DNA of 64,000 nucleotides from Acidobacteria bacterium UBA2990 (GCA_002347025.1 DEAE01000010.1:1-64000); one strand, 5' to 3'; numbered from the stretch's first letter, positions 17,356 to 26,997 are shown. Numbers and translations are program-made. The notes: generated from the sequence alone by a model not told the origin.

Positions 17356-17429
17356 TATAATTTGGCGCTGGTAGGCAGACTATTGTTGATACTGCGTCTT
17401 TCCCGGTAACCACGGAGTGGCTCTCCGTG
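17356..17429 (+). promoter_or_regulatory. valS upstream region: -10 element and leader hairpin
   Basis: TATAAT at 17356-17361 has only a poor -35 (TTCATC, 16-base spacer). Downstream, CACGGAG / CTCCGTG at 17411-17417 and 17423-17429 form a perfect seven-pair hairpin with a five-base loop, ending 22 bases before the valS ATG. No T-box features were seen. Confidence 0.4.
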
Positions 17430-17451
17430 ATGTGCAGACCGTCTTAATATC

Positions 17452-20124
17452 ATGAGTGAAAAGCACGAGCTTCCGAAAGGATTTGACCATACGACTGTTG
17501 ATCCCAAATGGTACTCTTTCTGGGAATCAACGGGTGCGTTCCGCGCTGACCCAACGACATCCCGTCCCGTATTCAGTATGGTCCTGCCGCCTCCGAATGT
17601 GACGGGAGTGTTGCACATTGGGCATGCTCTCAACCAGAGCTTGCCGGATATTGTCTGTCGCTGGAAGCGGATGGCTGGCTACGATGTGCTCTGGCTGCCT
17701 GGAACCGATCATGCGGGGATAGCTACGCAGAATGTGGTTGAAAAACAGCTCGCTAAGGAAGGGACTGACCGACACAAGGTCGGACGTGAAAGTTTCGAGG
17801 CCAAGGTCTGGGAGTGGAGTCGACAGAGTCATGGAACGATAACGAACCAGATGAGAACCCTTGGTTCCTCTGTGGACTGGAGCCGAGAACGATTCACCCT
17901 CGATGAAGATCTATCGAGAGCGGTTAGGCGGGTCTTTGTAACGCTATATCGCGAAGGATTGATCTACCGCGGTAAGTATATTGTGAACTGGTGCACGCGC
18001 TGTCGAACAGCACTATCAGACCTAGAGGTGGTACACACTGAACAACGAGGGCACTTGTATCACATACATTACCCATTGGTTGAAGGTGACCAATTTGTGA
18101 CGGTTGCGACTACTAGGCCGGAAACCATGTTGGGAGATACGGCAGTAGCTGTACATCCAGAAGACGAGAGGTACGTGGGCCTGGTCGGGAAAAGACTCTG
18201 TTTGCCAATTATGGGGCGTGAGTTGCCGGTGGTTGCTGATTCGTTCGTCGATGCTAGCTTCGGCAGTGGGGCTGTCAAGGTCACACCCGCGCATGATCCT
18301 AACGATTTTGAGATCGGGAAAAGGCATGATTTACCTAAAATATCCGTGATAGGAGAAGACGGTCGCATGACAGATGCGGCGGGGGTTTATGCGGGAAAAG
18401 ACCGTTTTGCAGCTAGGCGAGACCTAGTGGCTCATCTTGAAGATGAAGGATTGATAGAGAAGATCGAAAACCACACACATTCTGTAGGACATTGCAGTCG
18501 GTGTCACACAGTTGTCGAACCTCTTGTATCGACTCAATGGTTTGTACGTATCAAGCCGCTGGCCGAACCAGCAATTGCGGCTGTAAGGGACGGCCGGACC
18601 CGCTTTGTTCCAGAAAATTGGGAACGAACATACTTTGAATGGATGACCAATATCCATGATTGGTGTATATCCAGGCAGCTTTGGTGGGGACACCGGGTGC
18701 CAGCTTGGTACTGCGATCGTTGCGGTGAAGTTCTCGTTGAAGAGGTGACTCCGGATAAGTGTTTGTGTGGGGCACCGTTGCGTCAAGATACCGACGTGCT
18801 TGACACGTGGTTCAGTTCAGCTTTGTGGCCATTCAGCACGATGGGGTGGCCTGACCGAACGGACGATTTGGAGCGATATTATCCTACAAGTTTGATGATA
18901 ACCGGGCTCGACATCATTTTTTTCTGGGTGGCGAGAATGATGATGCTTGGGCTGAAATTTACTGGCCACGTTCCCTTTAAGACAGTTTATATCACTTCGC
19001 TTGTGCGCGATGAGCATGGGAAGAAGATGAGTAAATCTAAAGGAAATGTGGTCAACCCGCTCCAAGTGATGGATGAGATAGGAGCCGATGCTCTGCGGTT
19101 TACCCTCGCTGCTCTAGCCTCTCCAGGCATGGATATATCCCTCTCGGAGGGCCGGCTCCGCGGCTATCGACAATTCGTGAACAAGATTTGGAACGTTTCA
19201 CGGTTTGTGCTTATGAATCTCCCTGATTCGCTGACAGTGCGGCCGGAGCTTCCTAGAGCTGATGAGCTTGAGACAATTCATCGATGGGTGTTACATCGAG
19301 TGAATGCACTGGTCATTGAGGTGACAAGAGCGCTTGAAGAGTATCGTTTCGATGTGGCAGCTGACCGGCTGTACCATTTTTTTTGGCACGAGTATGCTGA
19401 TTGGTACGTTGAGTGGGTTAAGCCGCACTTACAAAGCGAAGGCGGTGAACGAGAACGCGCTGTGGCGGTGTTGCTGACTGTGCATGATCTAAGTCTTAGG
19501 CTTTTGCATCCTTTCATGCCCTTTGTTACTGAAGAGCTTTGGCAGACATTACCGCAGGCCCATGATGAAGAGGTTAAAGAAGGGGCAAAGACTCGTAGCA
19601 TTACCCGTTCGGCTTATCCGGTAGAAATGTCTAGTTGGGTCGACGACGAATCAGTAAGGGCGCTAGAACTGTTACAGGAAGTTATTACGGCCGTTCGCAC
19701 AGTGAGAGCTGAGCTTGGAGTGCCGCCTGCCAAGAAGTTGATTATGCTGATCGAGCAAGCAACGAGTGATGATCAACAAATACTTGAAGTTCACGGTGGT
19801 TATCTGCGTCGTCTTGCCGGGTTGGAAGCATTTACGTTTGCTGCCGAAGTTAGTCGTGATCAAGACACAGTTCGGCGAGTGGTTCGTCAGATGCGACTCT
19901 ATTTGCCACTAGCAGGTATTCTCGATCGAGAGGCTGAAACGGAGCGGATAAAGCGGGAATTGGACAAAGTAGCCAAGCAACTGTCACCTCTTGAGGCTAG
20001 GCTGAAGAACCCGAAGTTTCGCGAAAAGGCAGATCCTGATGTGGTCGACGAAGCCGAATCGAAGCAAGGGGTACTTCTAGAACGTCGACGGCAGCTCGAA
20101 CAGATCTTAGCTGAACTGATGTAG
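17452..20124 (+). CDS. valS: Valyl-tRNA synthetase
   Basis: Class I synthetase charging tRNA-Val. The 890-residue product shows the HIGH motif in PPPNVTGVLHIGHALN, the editing (CP1) domain with TTRPETMLGDTAVAVHP and the KMSKS motif in HGKKMSKSKGNVVNP. The anticodon-binding helical domain follows, and the last 65 residues form the coiled-coil arm typical of ValRS (AETERIKRELDKVAKQL ... NPKFREKADPDVV). Length is normal. A -10 like sequence and a hairpin lie in the 214-base upstream gap. The next gene, birA, begins about 250 bases downstream. Confidence 0.97.
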   Translation: MSEKHELPKGFDHTTVDPKWYSFWESTGAFRADPTTSRPVFSMVLPPPNVTGVLHIGHALNQSLPDIVCRWKRMAGYDVLWLPGTDHAGIATQNVVEKQLAKEGTDRHKVGRESFEAKVWEWSRQSHGTITNQMRTLGSSVDWSRERFTLDEDLSRAVRRVFVTLYREGLIYRGKYIVNWCTRCRTALSDLEVVHTEQRGHLYHIHYPLVEGDQFVTVATTRPETMLGDTAVAVHPEDERYVGLVGKRLCLPIMGRELPVVADSFVDASFGSGAVKVTPAHDPNDFEIGKRHDLPKISVIGEDGRMTDAAGVYAGKDRFAARRDLVAHLEDEGLIEKIENHTHSVGHCSRCHTVVEPLVSTQWFVRIKPLAEPAIAAVRDGRTRFVPENWERTYFEWMTNIHDWCISRQLWWGHRVPAWYCDRCGEVLVEEVTPDKCLCGAPLRQDTDVLDTWFSSALWPFSTMGWPDRTDDLERYYPTSLMITGLDIIFFWVARMMMLGLKFTGHVPFKTVYITSLVRDEHGKKMSKSKGNVVNPLQVMDEIGADALRFTLAALASPGMDISLSEGRLRGYRQFVNKIWNVSRFVLMNLPDSLTVRPELPRADELETIHRWVLHRVNALVIEVTRALEEYRFDVAADRLYHFFWHEYADWYVEWVKPHLQSEGGERERAVAVLLTVHDLSLRLLHPFMPFVTEELWQTLPQAHDEEVKEGAKTRSITRSAYPVEMSSWVDDESVRALELLQEVITAVRTVRAELGVPPAKKLIMLIEQATSDDQQILEVHGGYLRRLAGLEAFTFAAEVSRDQDTVRRVVRQMRLYLPLAGILDREAETERIKRELDKVAKQLSPLEARLKNPKFREKADPDVVDEAESKQGVLLERRRQLEQILAELM

Positions 20125-20377
20125 TTCGCCGATTAATGTTCGTTCCCTAGCGCTGAATCCGTTATGAATCTGGGTTCTTAGATCTGGGGGTGAAGGTCTG
20201 GAAATAGCTGTGATAGGGGCTACTGTGCATCAAATTTTTTGTGAGTTGCATTTGCGCTTGCCGTGCTAGTCGGCTTCAAATTAATTGGGGGTCAATCTGG
20301 TATGTCCTGAGGTGGCTATGTGCCGATCGTCTTATTGAGCGGACCGGTTTCTTCGCTCCAAACTGCGTGCATTTGTC

Positions 20378-21172
20378 ATGGCCGGATCTATTGACACCCC
20401 AGTTCGCTTGTTCGAGTCTGAGTCTAACCTTGGGCAATTTTCCAAGAAGATTTGGTTCTATCAAGAAGTTGAGTCTACCAATGACGTTCTTGCGCAGTTG
20501 GCGGAAGACGGTGCTCCACATGGAACTGTTGTGGTTGCCAATGCTCAGACTGCGGGTCGGGGTCGCCATGGAAATAGTTGGTATTCTCCGGCTGGAACGG
20601 GCCTTTACCTGTCTGCATTGGTTCGGACAACGTCTTCTCCAGTCCTAACATTGGCGGCAGGTGTGGCGGTGGCTGAAGCGCTGCGAAAAGTGACAAGCCT
20701 GGACGCTACACTCAAATGGCCGAACGACGTCATGGTAGTGTCGACTGGTCAGCCTCGCAAGGTCGCTGGGATTTTGACAGAGGCTTCGACTGAACAAAAT
20801 ATCGTTGATCGGGTGATTGTGGGAATTGGTATCAATGTAGGTGAAGCTATTTGGCCGGTCGGGTTGACTGGCCTGGCGGGCTCGGTTGAGGGGCTTACCG
20901 GGCAAACGGTCGATCGAGAATTGTTGCTTCTTGAGCTATTGGTTTCGTTTTCCAGCTTGTGCGCTGAGGTTGAATCGGGAAGGGTGGGTAACCTGCTTGC
21001 AAGATGGCAGACCTTAGCCCCATCCTGTCGGGGTACGGTAGTTGAGTGGTCCGTAGGGGCCGTTCGCCGACGCGGAATTACAGAAGGTGTGGACACAGAT
21101 GGAGCTCTGCTTGTTCGAATAGGCTCAAGTCTTGAACGCTTAGTAGGCGGTGAAATTCAACACATCCGGTAA
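20378..21172 (+). CDS. birA: Biotin--[acetyl-CoA-carboxylase] ligase
   Basis: Attaches biotin to the carrier domain of acetyl-CoA carboxylase. The 264-residue product has the ligase signature: VESTNDVLAQLAEDG, the biotin-binding loop AGRGRHGNSWYSPAG, LKWPNDVM and VGIGINV. An SH3-like C-terminal domain follows (TVVEWSVGAVRRRGITEG). There is no N-terminal winged helix, so it should not act as the biotin operon repressor as E. coli BirA does. It is followed after eight bases by coaX, so the two cofactor genes are likely cotranscribed. The upstream 250 bases show no convincing gene. Confidence 0.95.
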   Translation: MAGSIDTPVRLFESESNLGQFSKKIWFYQEVESTNDVLAQLAEDGAPHGTVVVANAQTAGRGRHGNSWYSPAGTGLYLSALVRTTSSPVLTLAAGVAVAEALRKVTSLDATLKWPNDVMVVSTGQPRKVAGILTEASTEQNIVDRVIVGIGINVGEAIWPVGLTGLAGSVEGLTGQTVDRELLLLELLVSFSSLCAEVESGRVGNLLARWQTLAPSCRGTVVEWSVGAVRRRGITEGVDTDGALLVRIGSSLERLVGGEIQHIR

Positions 21173-21180
21173 AGGCAAAG

Positions 21181-21969
21181 ATGCTACTGGCGGTTGACGT
21201 TGGCAATACCAATATTGTGTTCGGGATTTTCGATGGTGAAATCCTGAGGGAGAGTTGGCGTCTGGCCACCCTGCATGACCGGACTGCTGACGAATTTGGT
21301 GTGCTTGTAGGCCGATTATTTGCTGAGCGTGGACTGGAAATTCAGACTGTCTCCGGGGTGGTTTTGTCATCGGTGGTTCCGTCTCTGACGGGAACTCTTG
21401 AGGAGATGGTTCGGCATTCTTTTCGGCTGGAGCCTTTGATAATTGACTCGACGACCGCCGGGTTGTCCGTTCGCTACCGGGCCCCAGAGGATGTTGGTTC
21501 AGATCGCTTGGTGAATGCGTTGGCAGCGTTGGATGAGTATGGTGGCGCCGGACGTGCGATCGTTGTGGTCGATTTTGGGACTGCTACAACTTTCGATGTG
21601 ATCTCGATAGCTGGTGAATATATCGGTGGGCTAATTTGCCCAGGGATTGAGATCTCCGCGGACGCCCTTTTTCAGCGGGCGGCCCGGTTGCCACGAATTG
21701 ATGTGAGGCGTCCTGAGCAGGTTATCGGTGTGAGCACTGCTACATCTGTCCAGTCTGGGCTCTACTTTGGCTATGTAGCTATGGTTGACGGATTGGTTGA
21801 CCGTTTGCGTCGAGAGCTCGATGGGGATGGACCAGCCGTTAGCGTCGCAACGGGTGGGATGGCGGAAACCATTGCAGGGGAGACCAAGACAATTGACCAC
21901 ATACATCCAGACCTGACGTTGCAGGGGCTTCGGATTGCATGGTGTCGGAACCTTGGGCGGAAGCGGTGA
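21181..21969 (+). CDS. coaX: Type III pantothenate kinase
   Basis: First enzyme of coenzyme A synthesis from pantothenate, of the ASKHA-fold type. The 262-residue product has the phosphate-binding motif LLAVDVGNTNIVFGIFDGE at the N-terminus, VGSDRLVNALAALDEYGG, the second motif VVVDFGTATTFDVIS and the IGGLICPGIEIS segment. Length is typical. A biotin ligase gene lies eight bases upstream, a common pairing. The stop TGA overlaps the ATG of the next gene by one base (TGATG), which suggests translational coupling. Confidence 0.96.
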   Translation: MLLAVDVGNTNIVFGIFDGEILRESWRLATLHDRTADEFGVLVGRLFAERGLEIQTVSGVVLSSVVPSLTGTLEEMVRHSFRLEPLIIDSTTAGLSVRYRAPEDVGSDRLVNALAALDEYGGAGRAIVVVDFGTATTFDVISIAGEYIGGLICPGIEISADALFQRAARLPRIDVRRPEQVIGVSTATSVQSGLYFGYVAMVDGLVDRLRRELDGDGPAVSVATGGMAETIAGETKTIDHIHPDLTLQGLRIAWCRNLGRKR

Positions 21970-22688
21970 TGGACCGGGGGGCCTACTGCCGAAAGATTGA
22001 GACTTACCTCTGCCGCCAGAATGATGGGCACCTAGTCAGAATTGTAGGTCCCGCATTCGATCGGGTGCGTGGGTGGGCTGAGGCCGGGATTCCCCTGCAA
22101 GTGGTTATTGCAGGCATAGACCGGAAGCTGGACCGAGCTCAGCCTTCGATTCGTAGGCAACGCCCCTTGCGGATCGAGCACTGCGAAGCGGAAGTTCTGC
22201 AGGTTTTTGAGGAGTGGCGTCGAGCCATCGGTCTGGGAGCGAACACTGTTTCTACGGTTTCTGGTAGGAGAGCTGTCCAAACTAGTCGCGCGGCGCGGCA
22301 TAGTGCTAGTTTGCCTAAACATATTGACCGTGTTATTGGTGAGGCTACCAATCGTTTGGTGTTGGCTGAATTGGCGATTGGTCTACGTGCAGCGCTTGAG
22401 GAAGTGGTGAGCGAACTGGAGGTCTTGCGACGGGTGGCTGGCGCTGTTAGAGGTAGTGCTCGGGCGGAGTTGCTGGATCGGCTAGTTGAAATAGACCGCA
22501 AATTGTTGTCTGAAGCTAGGGAGGCTGGATCCTCAATCATTCAGGCATTGGAGGATGAGGCTCGAGAAGAGCTAGCACCCTTTAGGATCAGACTTGACCA
22601 GAAAAGTTACCTCACTGCGTTTGAGGCCTGTATTGATCGCCTGGTTCGGGTTCGCCTCAAGTTGCCGATCGTTCGTTTTAATGAATAG
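21969..22688 (+). CDS. Conserved helical protein of unknown function, coupled to coaX
   Basis: A 239-residue soluble, mainly alpha-helical protein rich in Arg, Glu and Leu. The start at ATG 21969 overlaps the coaX stop (TGATG); the frame is open to 21939 inside coaX. The first 70 residues (DGHLVRIVGPAFDRVRGWAE, VVIAGIDRKLDR) look like a conserved domain, and the C-terminal part contains long heptad-like helices (LEEVVSELEVLRRVAGAV, LLDRLVEIDRKLLSEARE). I do not recognise a catalytic motif, signal peptide or membrane segment. Tight coupling to coaX is the only functional clue. Confidence 0.8.
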   Translation: MDRGAYCRKIETYLCRQNDGHLVRIVGPAFDRVRGWAEAGIPLQVVIAGIDRKLDRAQPSIRRQRPLRIEHCEAEVLQVFEEWRRAIGLGANTVSTVSGRRAVQTSRAARHSASLPKHIDRVIGEATNRLVLAELAIGLRAALEEVVSELEVLRRVAGAVRGSARAELLDRLVEIDRKLLSEAREAGSSIIQALEDEAREELAPFRIRLDQKSYLTAFEACIDRLVRVRLKLPIVRFNE

Positions 22689-22851
22689 CTGGTGCCCCAG
22701 GGTCAACTTGGCGTTGTGCAAGCCTAGAAGTTCAGGTGGCAGCTAATCTTTGCTCAGGAACTAGCGCGATAAAGATCACGAGACACACTTCCTACTCGGA
22801 ATTGGGAATCCTTCAGATCGGGCTTGCTGCAAACAGGGTAATTGTCGGAAG

Positions 22852-24180
22852 GTGGTCAGGCAATTGTCAGTAATCGTATCGACTGACGAAATTATTGATT
22901 TACTGATAGATCGACCAGCGGTCGGCGGAAGGATGATTGGTCGCTATCGAGGGCAGATAGCTCTGGTAGGAGGGGCTATCCCTGGGGAGCGGGTTCAGGC
23001 CGTTGTTGAAGGTATTCGACGAGGAGCTCTGTTTGCAAGAACGGTTAGGGTTCTTGAAAGGTCTCCGGACCGTCGTTCTGAGGTTGTTCGCCCTTCTTGT
23101 GGTGGACGATCTTTTGCTCATATTGTGTACAGTCGCCAACTGCAGTTGAAATCGGCGATTATTCAAGATGCCTTTCGGAGAATTGGTCGAATAGATCTTG
23201 ACGTCCCGCCGTTTGTGTTGCCTTCACCTGAAATTGGCTATCGAATGCGGGCTCGCCTAGGTGTAGATAAAGTCAAGATTGGTTTCATTGACGAGCAATC
23301 TCATAGCATTTGTGACGTGGACGGCACGGGGCAGCTACTTCCTAACACAGAGCGTCTGGTGGGTGCCTTAGCGTCAGACCCTACGGTGCTGGCTGATGTA
23401 GGTGCTCGGTCGGTTGAATTGACTGAAGATTTGATTGGTGGCCAGTGCGCGCTCCATATCTCATTAGAGACTGACTATGACAAATCTGATGGTCTCCTCC
23501 GAGAGCTAGCTGCTTCGGTGCCTGGGGTGACTGGACTTTCAGTTAGCTCGGAAACATCAACTTCGGTGCCGAGATGTTTGTTCGGGACCCCGCATGTGTG
23601 GGACAAGATTGAGTCGTTTCTGTCGTCGAACGGTGCTAAACACCAGGTGATTCGCCGGCATGCCGCTTCTTTCTTCCAAGCTAACCGTCATCTGGTGCCG
23701 CGTTTGGTTGAAGCAGTGGCGGAATTAGTTGGAAAAGAGAAATCTGTGGACTTGTATTCCGGCGTTGGACTTTTTGCGGTGACTTTAGCTTGTAGATCAT
23801 CTGGGTCAGTAGTCGCAGTAGAGCGGGACCCGATTAGTAGTCGAGATCTATTGGCCAATGGGGCCCAGTTTGGATCTAACTTGTCTGTTGTCTGTACGGC
23901 TGCAGAAGCCTACCTGAAAGATTGTGGCAGCCTAAGACGGGCGACGGTTATCGTAGACCCTCCAAGAATTGGTCTTAGCCGTGAATGTGTCGGCCGGTTG
24001 GTAGGTCGGAGTCCTCAGCGAATTGTGTACGTATCCTGTGATGTTGCGACCCAGGCTCGAGACCTCCGTTCCTTGATAAATTCAGGTTACCTTTTCCGTG
24101 GGCTAAGTGTTTTTGATATGTTTCCTAACACTCCCCACATTGAAGCGGTTGCAACCCTGGATAGGGCTCGCGAGGCCTAG
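22852..24180 (+). CDS. RlmD/TrmA-family RNA (uracil-5-)-methyltransferase
   Basis: SAM-dependent enzyme making 5-methyluridine in rRNA or tRNA. The 442-residue product has an N-terminal TRAM-like domain (GRYRGQIALVGGAIPGERV), then the catalytic half: ASFFQANRHLV, the SAM motif VDLYSGVGLFAVTLA, the VDPPRIGLSRE loop, the nucleophile region YVSCDVATQARDL and the end motif FDMFPNTPHIEAVATL. The Fe-S cluster cysteines of RlmD are only partly kept: one in PSCGGRSFAH and one in HSICDVDG. GTG 22852 lies against its GGAAG; TTG 22864 is better spaced and may be the true start. The nucleotide target (23S U747, U1939 or tRNA U54) cannot be told. Confidence 0.88.
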   Translation: MVRQLSVIVSTDEIIDLLIDRPAVGGRMIGRYRGQIALVGGAIPGERVQAVVEGIRRGALFARTVRVLERSPDRRSEVVRPSCGGRSFAHIVYSRQLQLKSAIIQDAFRRIGRIDLDVPPFVLPSPEIGYRMRARLGVDKVKIGFIDEQSHSICDVDGTGQLLPNTERLVGALASDPTVLADVGARSVELTEDLIGGQCALHISLETDYDKSDGLLRELAASVPGVTGLSVSSETSTSVPRCLFGTPHVWDKIESFLSSNGAKHQVIRRHAASFFQANRHLVPRLVEAVAELVGKEKSVDLYSGVGLFAVTLACRSSGSVVAVERDPISSRDLLANGAQFGSNLSVVCTAAEAYLKDCGSLRRATVIVDPPRIGLSRECVGRLVGRSPQRIVYVSCDVATQARDLRSLINSGYLFRGLSVFDMFPNTPHIEAVATLDRAREA

Positions 24181-24206
24181 GGCTAGTGGCAAGCAAGATC
24201 TTGGGG

Positions 24207-24229
24207 CAGGCCTGAGCCTGTTTCTCTTT
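24207..24229 (+). terminator. Rho-independent terminator after the methyltransferase gene
   Basis: CAGGC / GCCTG (24207-24211 and 24216-24220) with a four-base loop is followed directly by TTTCTCTTT. Two further G-T pairs can extend the stem. It lies in the gap between this gene and convergent argS. Confidence 0.65.
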
Positions 24230-24303
24230 ACCAATGTTGAGGGGTGCGACCTTGAGCGGTGTGTTCTTGGCAAAACTGTTTGTTTGTAGTTAGTTGTTGA
24301 TGT

Positions 24304-26313
24304 TTACATCCGTTCAGGGACCTGGCAGCCCATTAACTGGAGAGCTTTGGTCATCTGGGTTGCAAAAATTTTTACCCCTGCCGCTCGCCAAAGACGTGTT
24401 CCAGCGTTTGGCTCTCCTATAACGGGACTGCTGTGATAGAAGCCGTTGAATTTTTGAGCTAGCCCGAATGTATACTTCGCGAGGGTCGACAGTTCAAGTG
24501 AACGTACGGATTGTTCTGCGATTTCGTCTAAGCGAGAAGATTCTAAGATTAGGTCCCATAGGCCGTCTCCGGCAGAGGCAGTTAGGCTATCTGACGAAGT
24601 CGATGCCAGCTCTTCAAGTCGATTGTGCAGCTCGATGCCATCACGGTTCTCTAATTTCTCGAGAATCCTTCGTGCTCGGACAGTAGCGTACTGCAAGTAA
24701 GGGCCGGTCTCACCCTCGAAGCTAAGGGCTTCGTCAATGTCGAAAGCGATAACTTTGCTTCTGGAAAACTTGATCATGAAGTAGCGAATGGCTGCCGTTG
24801 CAATCTGCGTGGCGATTTCGCGGCGCGTCTCTGGAGAAAGATCTGCATGTCGTGATGAGACTTCGCTTTCCGCGCGATCTGTGACCTGATTAAGGAGGTC
24901 GTCTGCTTTTACGCCGAGGCCCTTACGTCCAGACACTTCTACAAAGGGCTTTCCGTTGTCTAAAGTGAGGTCCAAATGGCCTAGAGCTTGGGCTGTTGCT
25001 CTGGAAAGGGCGACCATCTCATATGAAAAATGCACAGAGCGCTCAGCTGCCAAAGGGTGGTCCATAGCTTCCAAGGCTTGGGCGAGTAGGTCTTGCAGGT
25101 AGCTCTGCCGAGTGTCGATGACGTTGTAAACCCCCTCAGCGTGACCGAATGCTGGTGGAGGAACCTGTTTAGCCGAGTTCGGTGTCGTGTCGGAAGATGT
25201 GGCCCAGAGAGGCCGGCCGGACGGTTGCCGGCCGAACCAGCGGTAGTTGAAATCCAGACCTAGGAGGCCGAACTTCCAGAGCTGGTAGGCGATGTCTTTA
25301 CCAACGTAAGTCACTGTGCCGTTTGAGCGAACAATTACCTTGAGGCGGGTCTCAGGATCTAGGTCGCTCTCCTCATCACCTGCTACTTCCACAGCAGTAT
25401 CTCCAATAGGCATCACCCAACAGCCGGATAAGCGGCCACCTTGTTGGAGAAACACAGCCCCTGAGCTTTTTAGAACCTCGAAAGCTCGGTCCCAGAATGC
25501 GAGCCTGAGGATGTCTCCTTCCCAACTCAGTAGGTCATACTCGACGTCCAGCCGGGCCATAGTGTTTAAGTGGCAACGAACAATTTTGTCGGTGACAATT
25601 CTTGCGATAGAAGCGCTGGGATCAATGCCGTGCTCTAGGTCCTCCAGGGCGGTTCGTCTGTGAGACAGCCTATTGTCGTTTTCTTCATACCACGTTGTGA
25701 CACGGGCGTAGAGGTCCCAACAGTAGTAATCGAAGCCTGGTTTGTCGGTGAGTTGTTTAATGTCTTCAATGTTTTGGTGTTCAAGTTCCCGAAAGCCCAC
25801 TACCACATCGGCAACCTGGACTCCCGTGTCGTCAATGTAGTTCTGGACTTCTACGGAGGTTCCTCTAAAGCGGAGCAGCCGGCACAGAGTATCTCCAAGG
25901 GTGGCATTGCGTAAATGTCCGACATGTGCGGCTTTGTTAGGGTTGATCGCGGTGTGCTCCACGATAATTTTAAGTGCTTGAGTCTGTGGAGCAGGCTGCG
26001 GTTTACCGAGTCCGTCTCGTGTTAACGCAGCGCGATCTAGAAACACGTTGAGATATCCTGCCCCGGTAGGGTGGAGACGACCGAACTCCTTTAAGTCACC
26101 GGCTGCCTCAGATATCTCTTGGGCGATCAATCGCGGAGGCTTCTTTAGTCTGCGAGCTAGTTCGAAAGCGATAGTGACGGCCAGATCGCCGAATCGCCGG
26201 TTTGGCGGCTGCTCGACAACGATAGGGGGAATTGACTCAGTCCCAAGATCGTAAAGGCTCTGAATGACTGACGTGATTTGACTCCGCAGACGAGCGTGTA
26301 GCGGCAGTATCAT
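24304..26313 (-). CDS. argS: Arginyl-tRNA synthetase
   Basis: Class I synthetase charging tRNA-Arg; it needs the tRNA to activate arginine. The 669-residue product begins with the N-terminal tRNA D-loop-binding (Add-1) domain and has the HIGH-type motif in NPNKAAHVGHLRNATLGDT. No true KMSKS is present; VSGRKGLGVKADDLL stands in its place, as in many ArgRS. The C-terminal anticodon-binding DALR domain follows (GPYLQYATVRARRIL onwards). The protein is longer than E. coli ArgRS (577 residues), consistent with an insertion-bearing subgroup that I recall in Acidobacteria and relatives. mobA lies nine bases upstream on the same strand. Confidence 0.95.
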   Translation of the reverse strand: MILPLHARLRSQITSVIQSLYDLGTESIPPIVVEQPPNRRFGDLAVTIAFELARRLKKPPRLIAQEISEAAGDLKEFGRLHPTGAGYLNVFLDRAALTRDGLGKPQPAPQTQALKIIVEHTAINPNKAAHVGHLRNATLGDTLCRLLRFRGTSVEVQNYIDDTGVQVADVVVGFRELEHQNIEDIKQLTDKPGFDYYCWDLYARVTTWYEENDNRLSHRRTALEDLEHGIDPSASIARIVTDKIVRCHLNTMARLDVEYDLLSWEGDILRLAFWDRAFEVLKSSGAVFLQQGGRLSGCWVMPIGDTAVEVAGDEESDLDPETRLKVIVRSNGTVTYVGKDIAYQLWKFGLLGLDFNYRWFGRQPSGRPLWATSSDTTPNSAKQVPPPAFGHAEGVYNVIDTRQSYLQDLLAQALEAMDHPLAAERSVHFSYEMVALSRATAQALGHLDLTLDNGKPFVEVSGRKGLGVKADDLLNQVTDRAESEVSSRHADLSPETRREIATQIATAAIRYFMIKFSRSKVIAFDIDEALSFEGETGPYLQYATVRARRILEKLENRDGIELHNRLEELASTSSDSLTASAGDGLWDLILESSRLDEIAEQSVRSLELSTLAKYTFGLAQKFNGFYHSSPVIGEPNAGTRLWRAAGVKIFATQMTKALQLMGCQVPERM

Positions 26314-26322
26314 GGTTGATGG

Positions 26323-26988
26323 TTATGATTGAGCGGGTTGAGGTTTAGAGTGAATGTTGTTGTGTCTGGATATGGATTGTGTCACGTTGAGGTGTCCTAG
26401 AGCTCGGTTGTAATCATAAGGCGTGTTGATGTTCAGGAATAACTTGCCATCTGGATCGTACGACGCAATTTCCTGCGGGCCAAGTTCGGTCATGTATAAA
26501 GTGTCCAACAGCGCAGAGACTCGCAATGTACCATGCTTTAGCATCTGTTGGATGGGCCCAAGGCAGGCTCGGTTGTAAACGGCACAGAGTGGCTGCGGGC
26601 CTGAGGAGTTTCTGGGAATTATTGCATCGGCATCTGTTTTTCGAGTTGCTAGATGTCGCATGAATGGTACGGATAGGAATGGAAGGTCACAGGCGATCAC
26701 AATGGTTCTCGCTGTTGGTGATCGGATGAGGGCTGTGTGAAGGCCGCTTAGTGGTCCGGCGTCACTTGTGATGTCGTTGCACACCTGCAGACCTGAACAT
26801 CGAAATCGATGGTGGTCATTTGATACGACTAGGATGTGTTCGGCTACTTGACCCAGGACATTTAGCTGTCTGTCGATGATGCGTCTCCCTCCAACGACAA
26901 GTTCACTTTTGTCGAGACCACCAAGGCGTCTTCCTTGGCCACCGGCGATAATGGCAGCAGTTAGCACAACAAGCGATAACACTATCAA
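26323..26988 (-). CDS. mobA: Molybdenum cofactor guanylyltransferase
   Basis: Adds GMP to molybdopterin to give the bis-MGD cofactor used by many oxidoreductases. The 221-residue product has the N-terminal nucleotidyltransferase motif AAIIAGGQGRRLGGLDKSEL, then DAGPLSGLHTAL, the metal-binding segment IACDLPFLS and the C-terminal LFLNINTPYDYNRA. The N-terminus is uncertain: the TTG at 26988 lacks a ribosome-binding site, and internal GTG codons a few residues in are alternatives. It is nine bases from argS on the same strand and diverges from a V4R-like gene. No molybdoenzyme is encoded in the window. Confidence 0.9.
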   Translation of the reverse strand: MIVLSLVVLTAAIIAGGQGRRLGGLDKSELVVGGRRIIDRQLNVLGQVAEHILVVSNDHHRFRCSGLQVCNDITSDAGPLSGLHTALIRSPTARTIVIACDLPFLSVPFMRHLATRKTDADAIIPRNSSGPQPLCAVYNRACLGPIQQMLKHGTLRVSALLDTLYMTELGPQEIASYDPDGKLFLNINTPYDYNRALGHLNVTQSISRHNNIHSKPQPAQS

Positions 26989-26997
26989 ATTAATGAG

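Noticed and set aside
17238..17451. T-box riboswitch before valS
   Set aside because: No T-box sequence, specifier loop or terminator/antiterminator pair is visible, and T-boxes are not expected in this type of organism.
20241..20648. 135-codon frame overlapping the start of birA
   Set aside because: Its second half overlaps the conserved birA ligase domain in another frame and its own sequence matches nothing.
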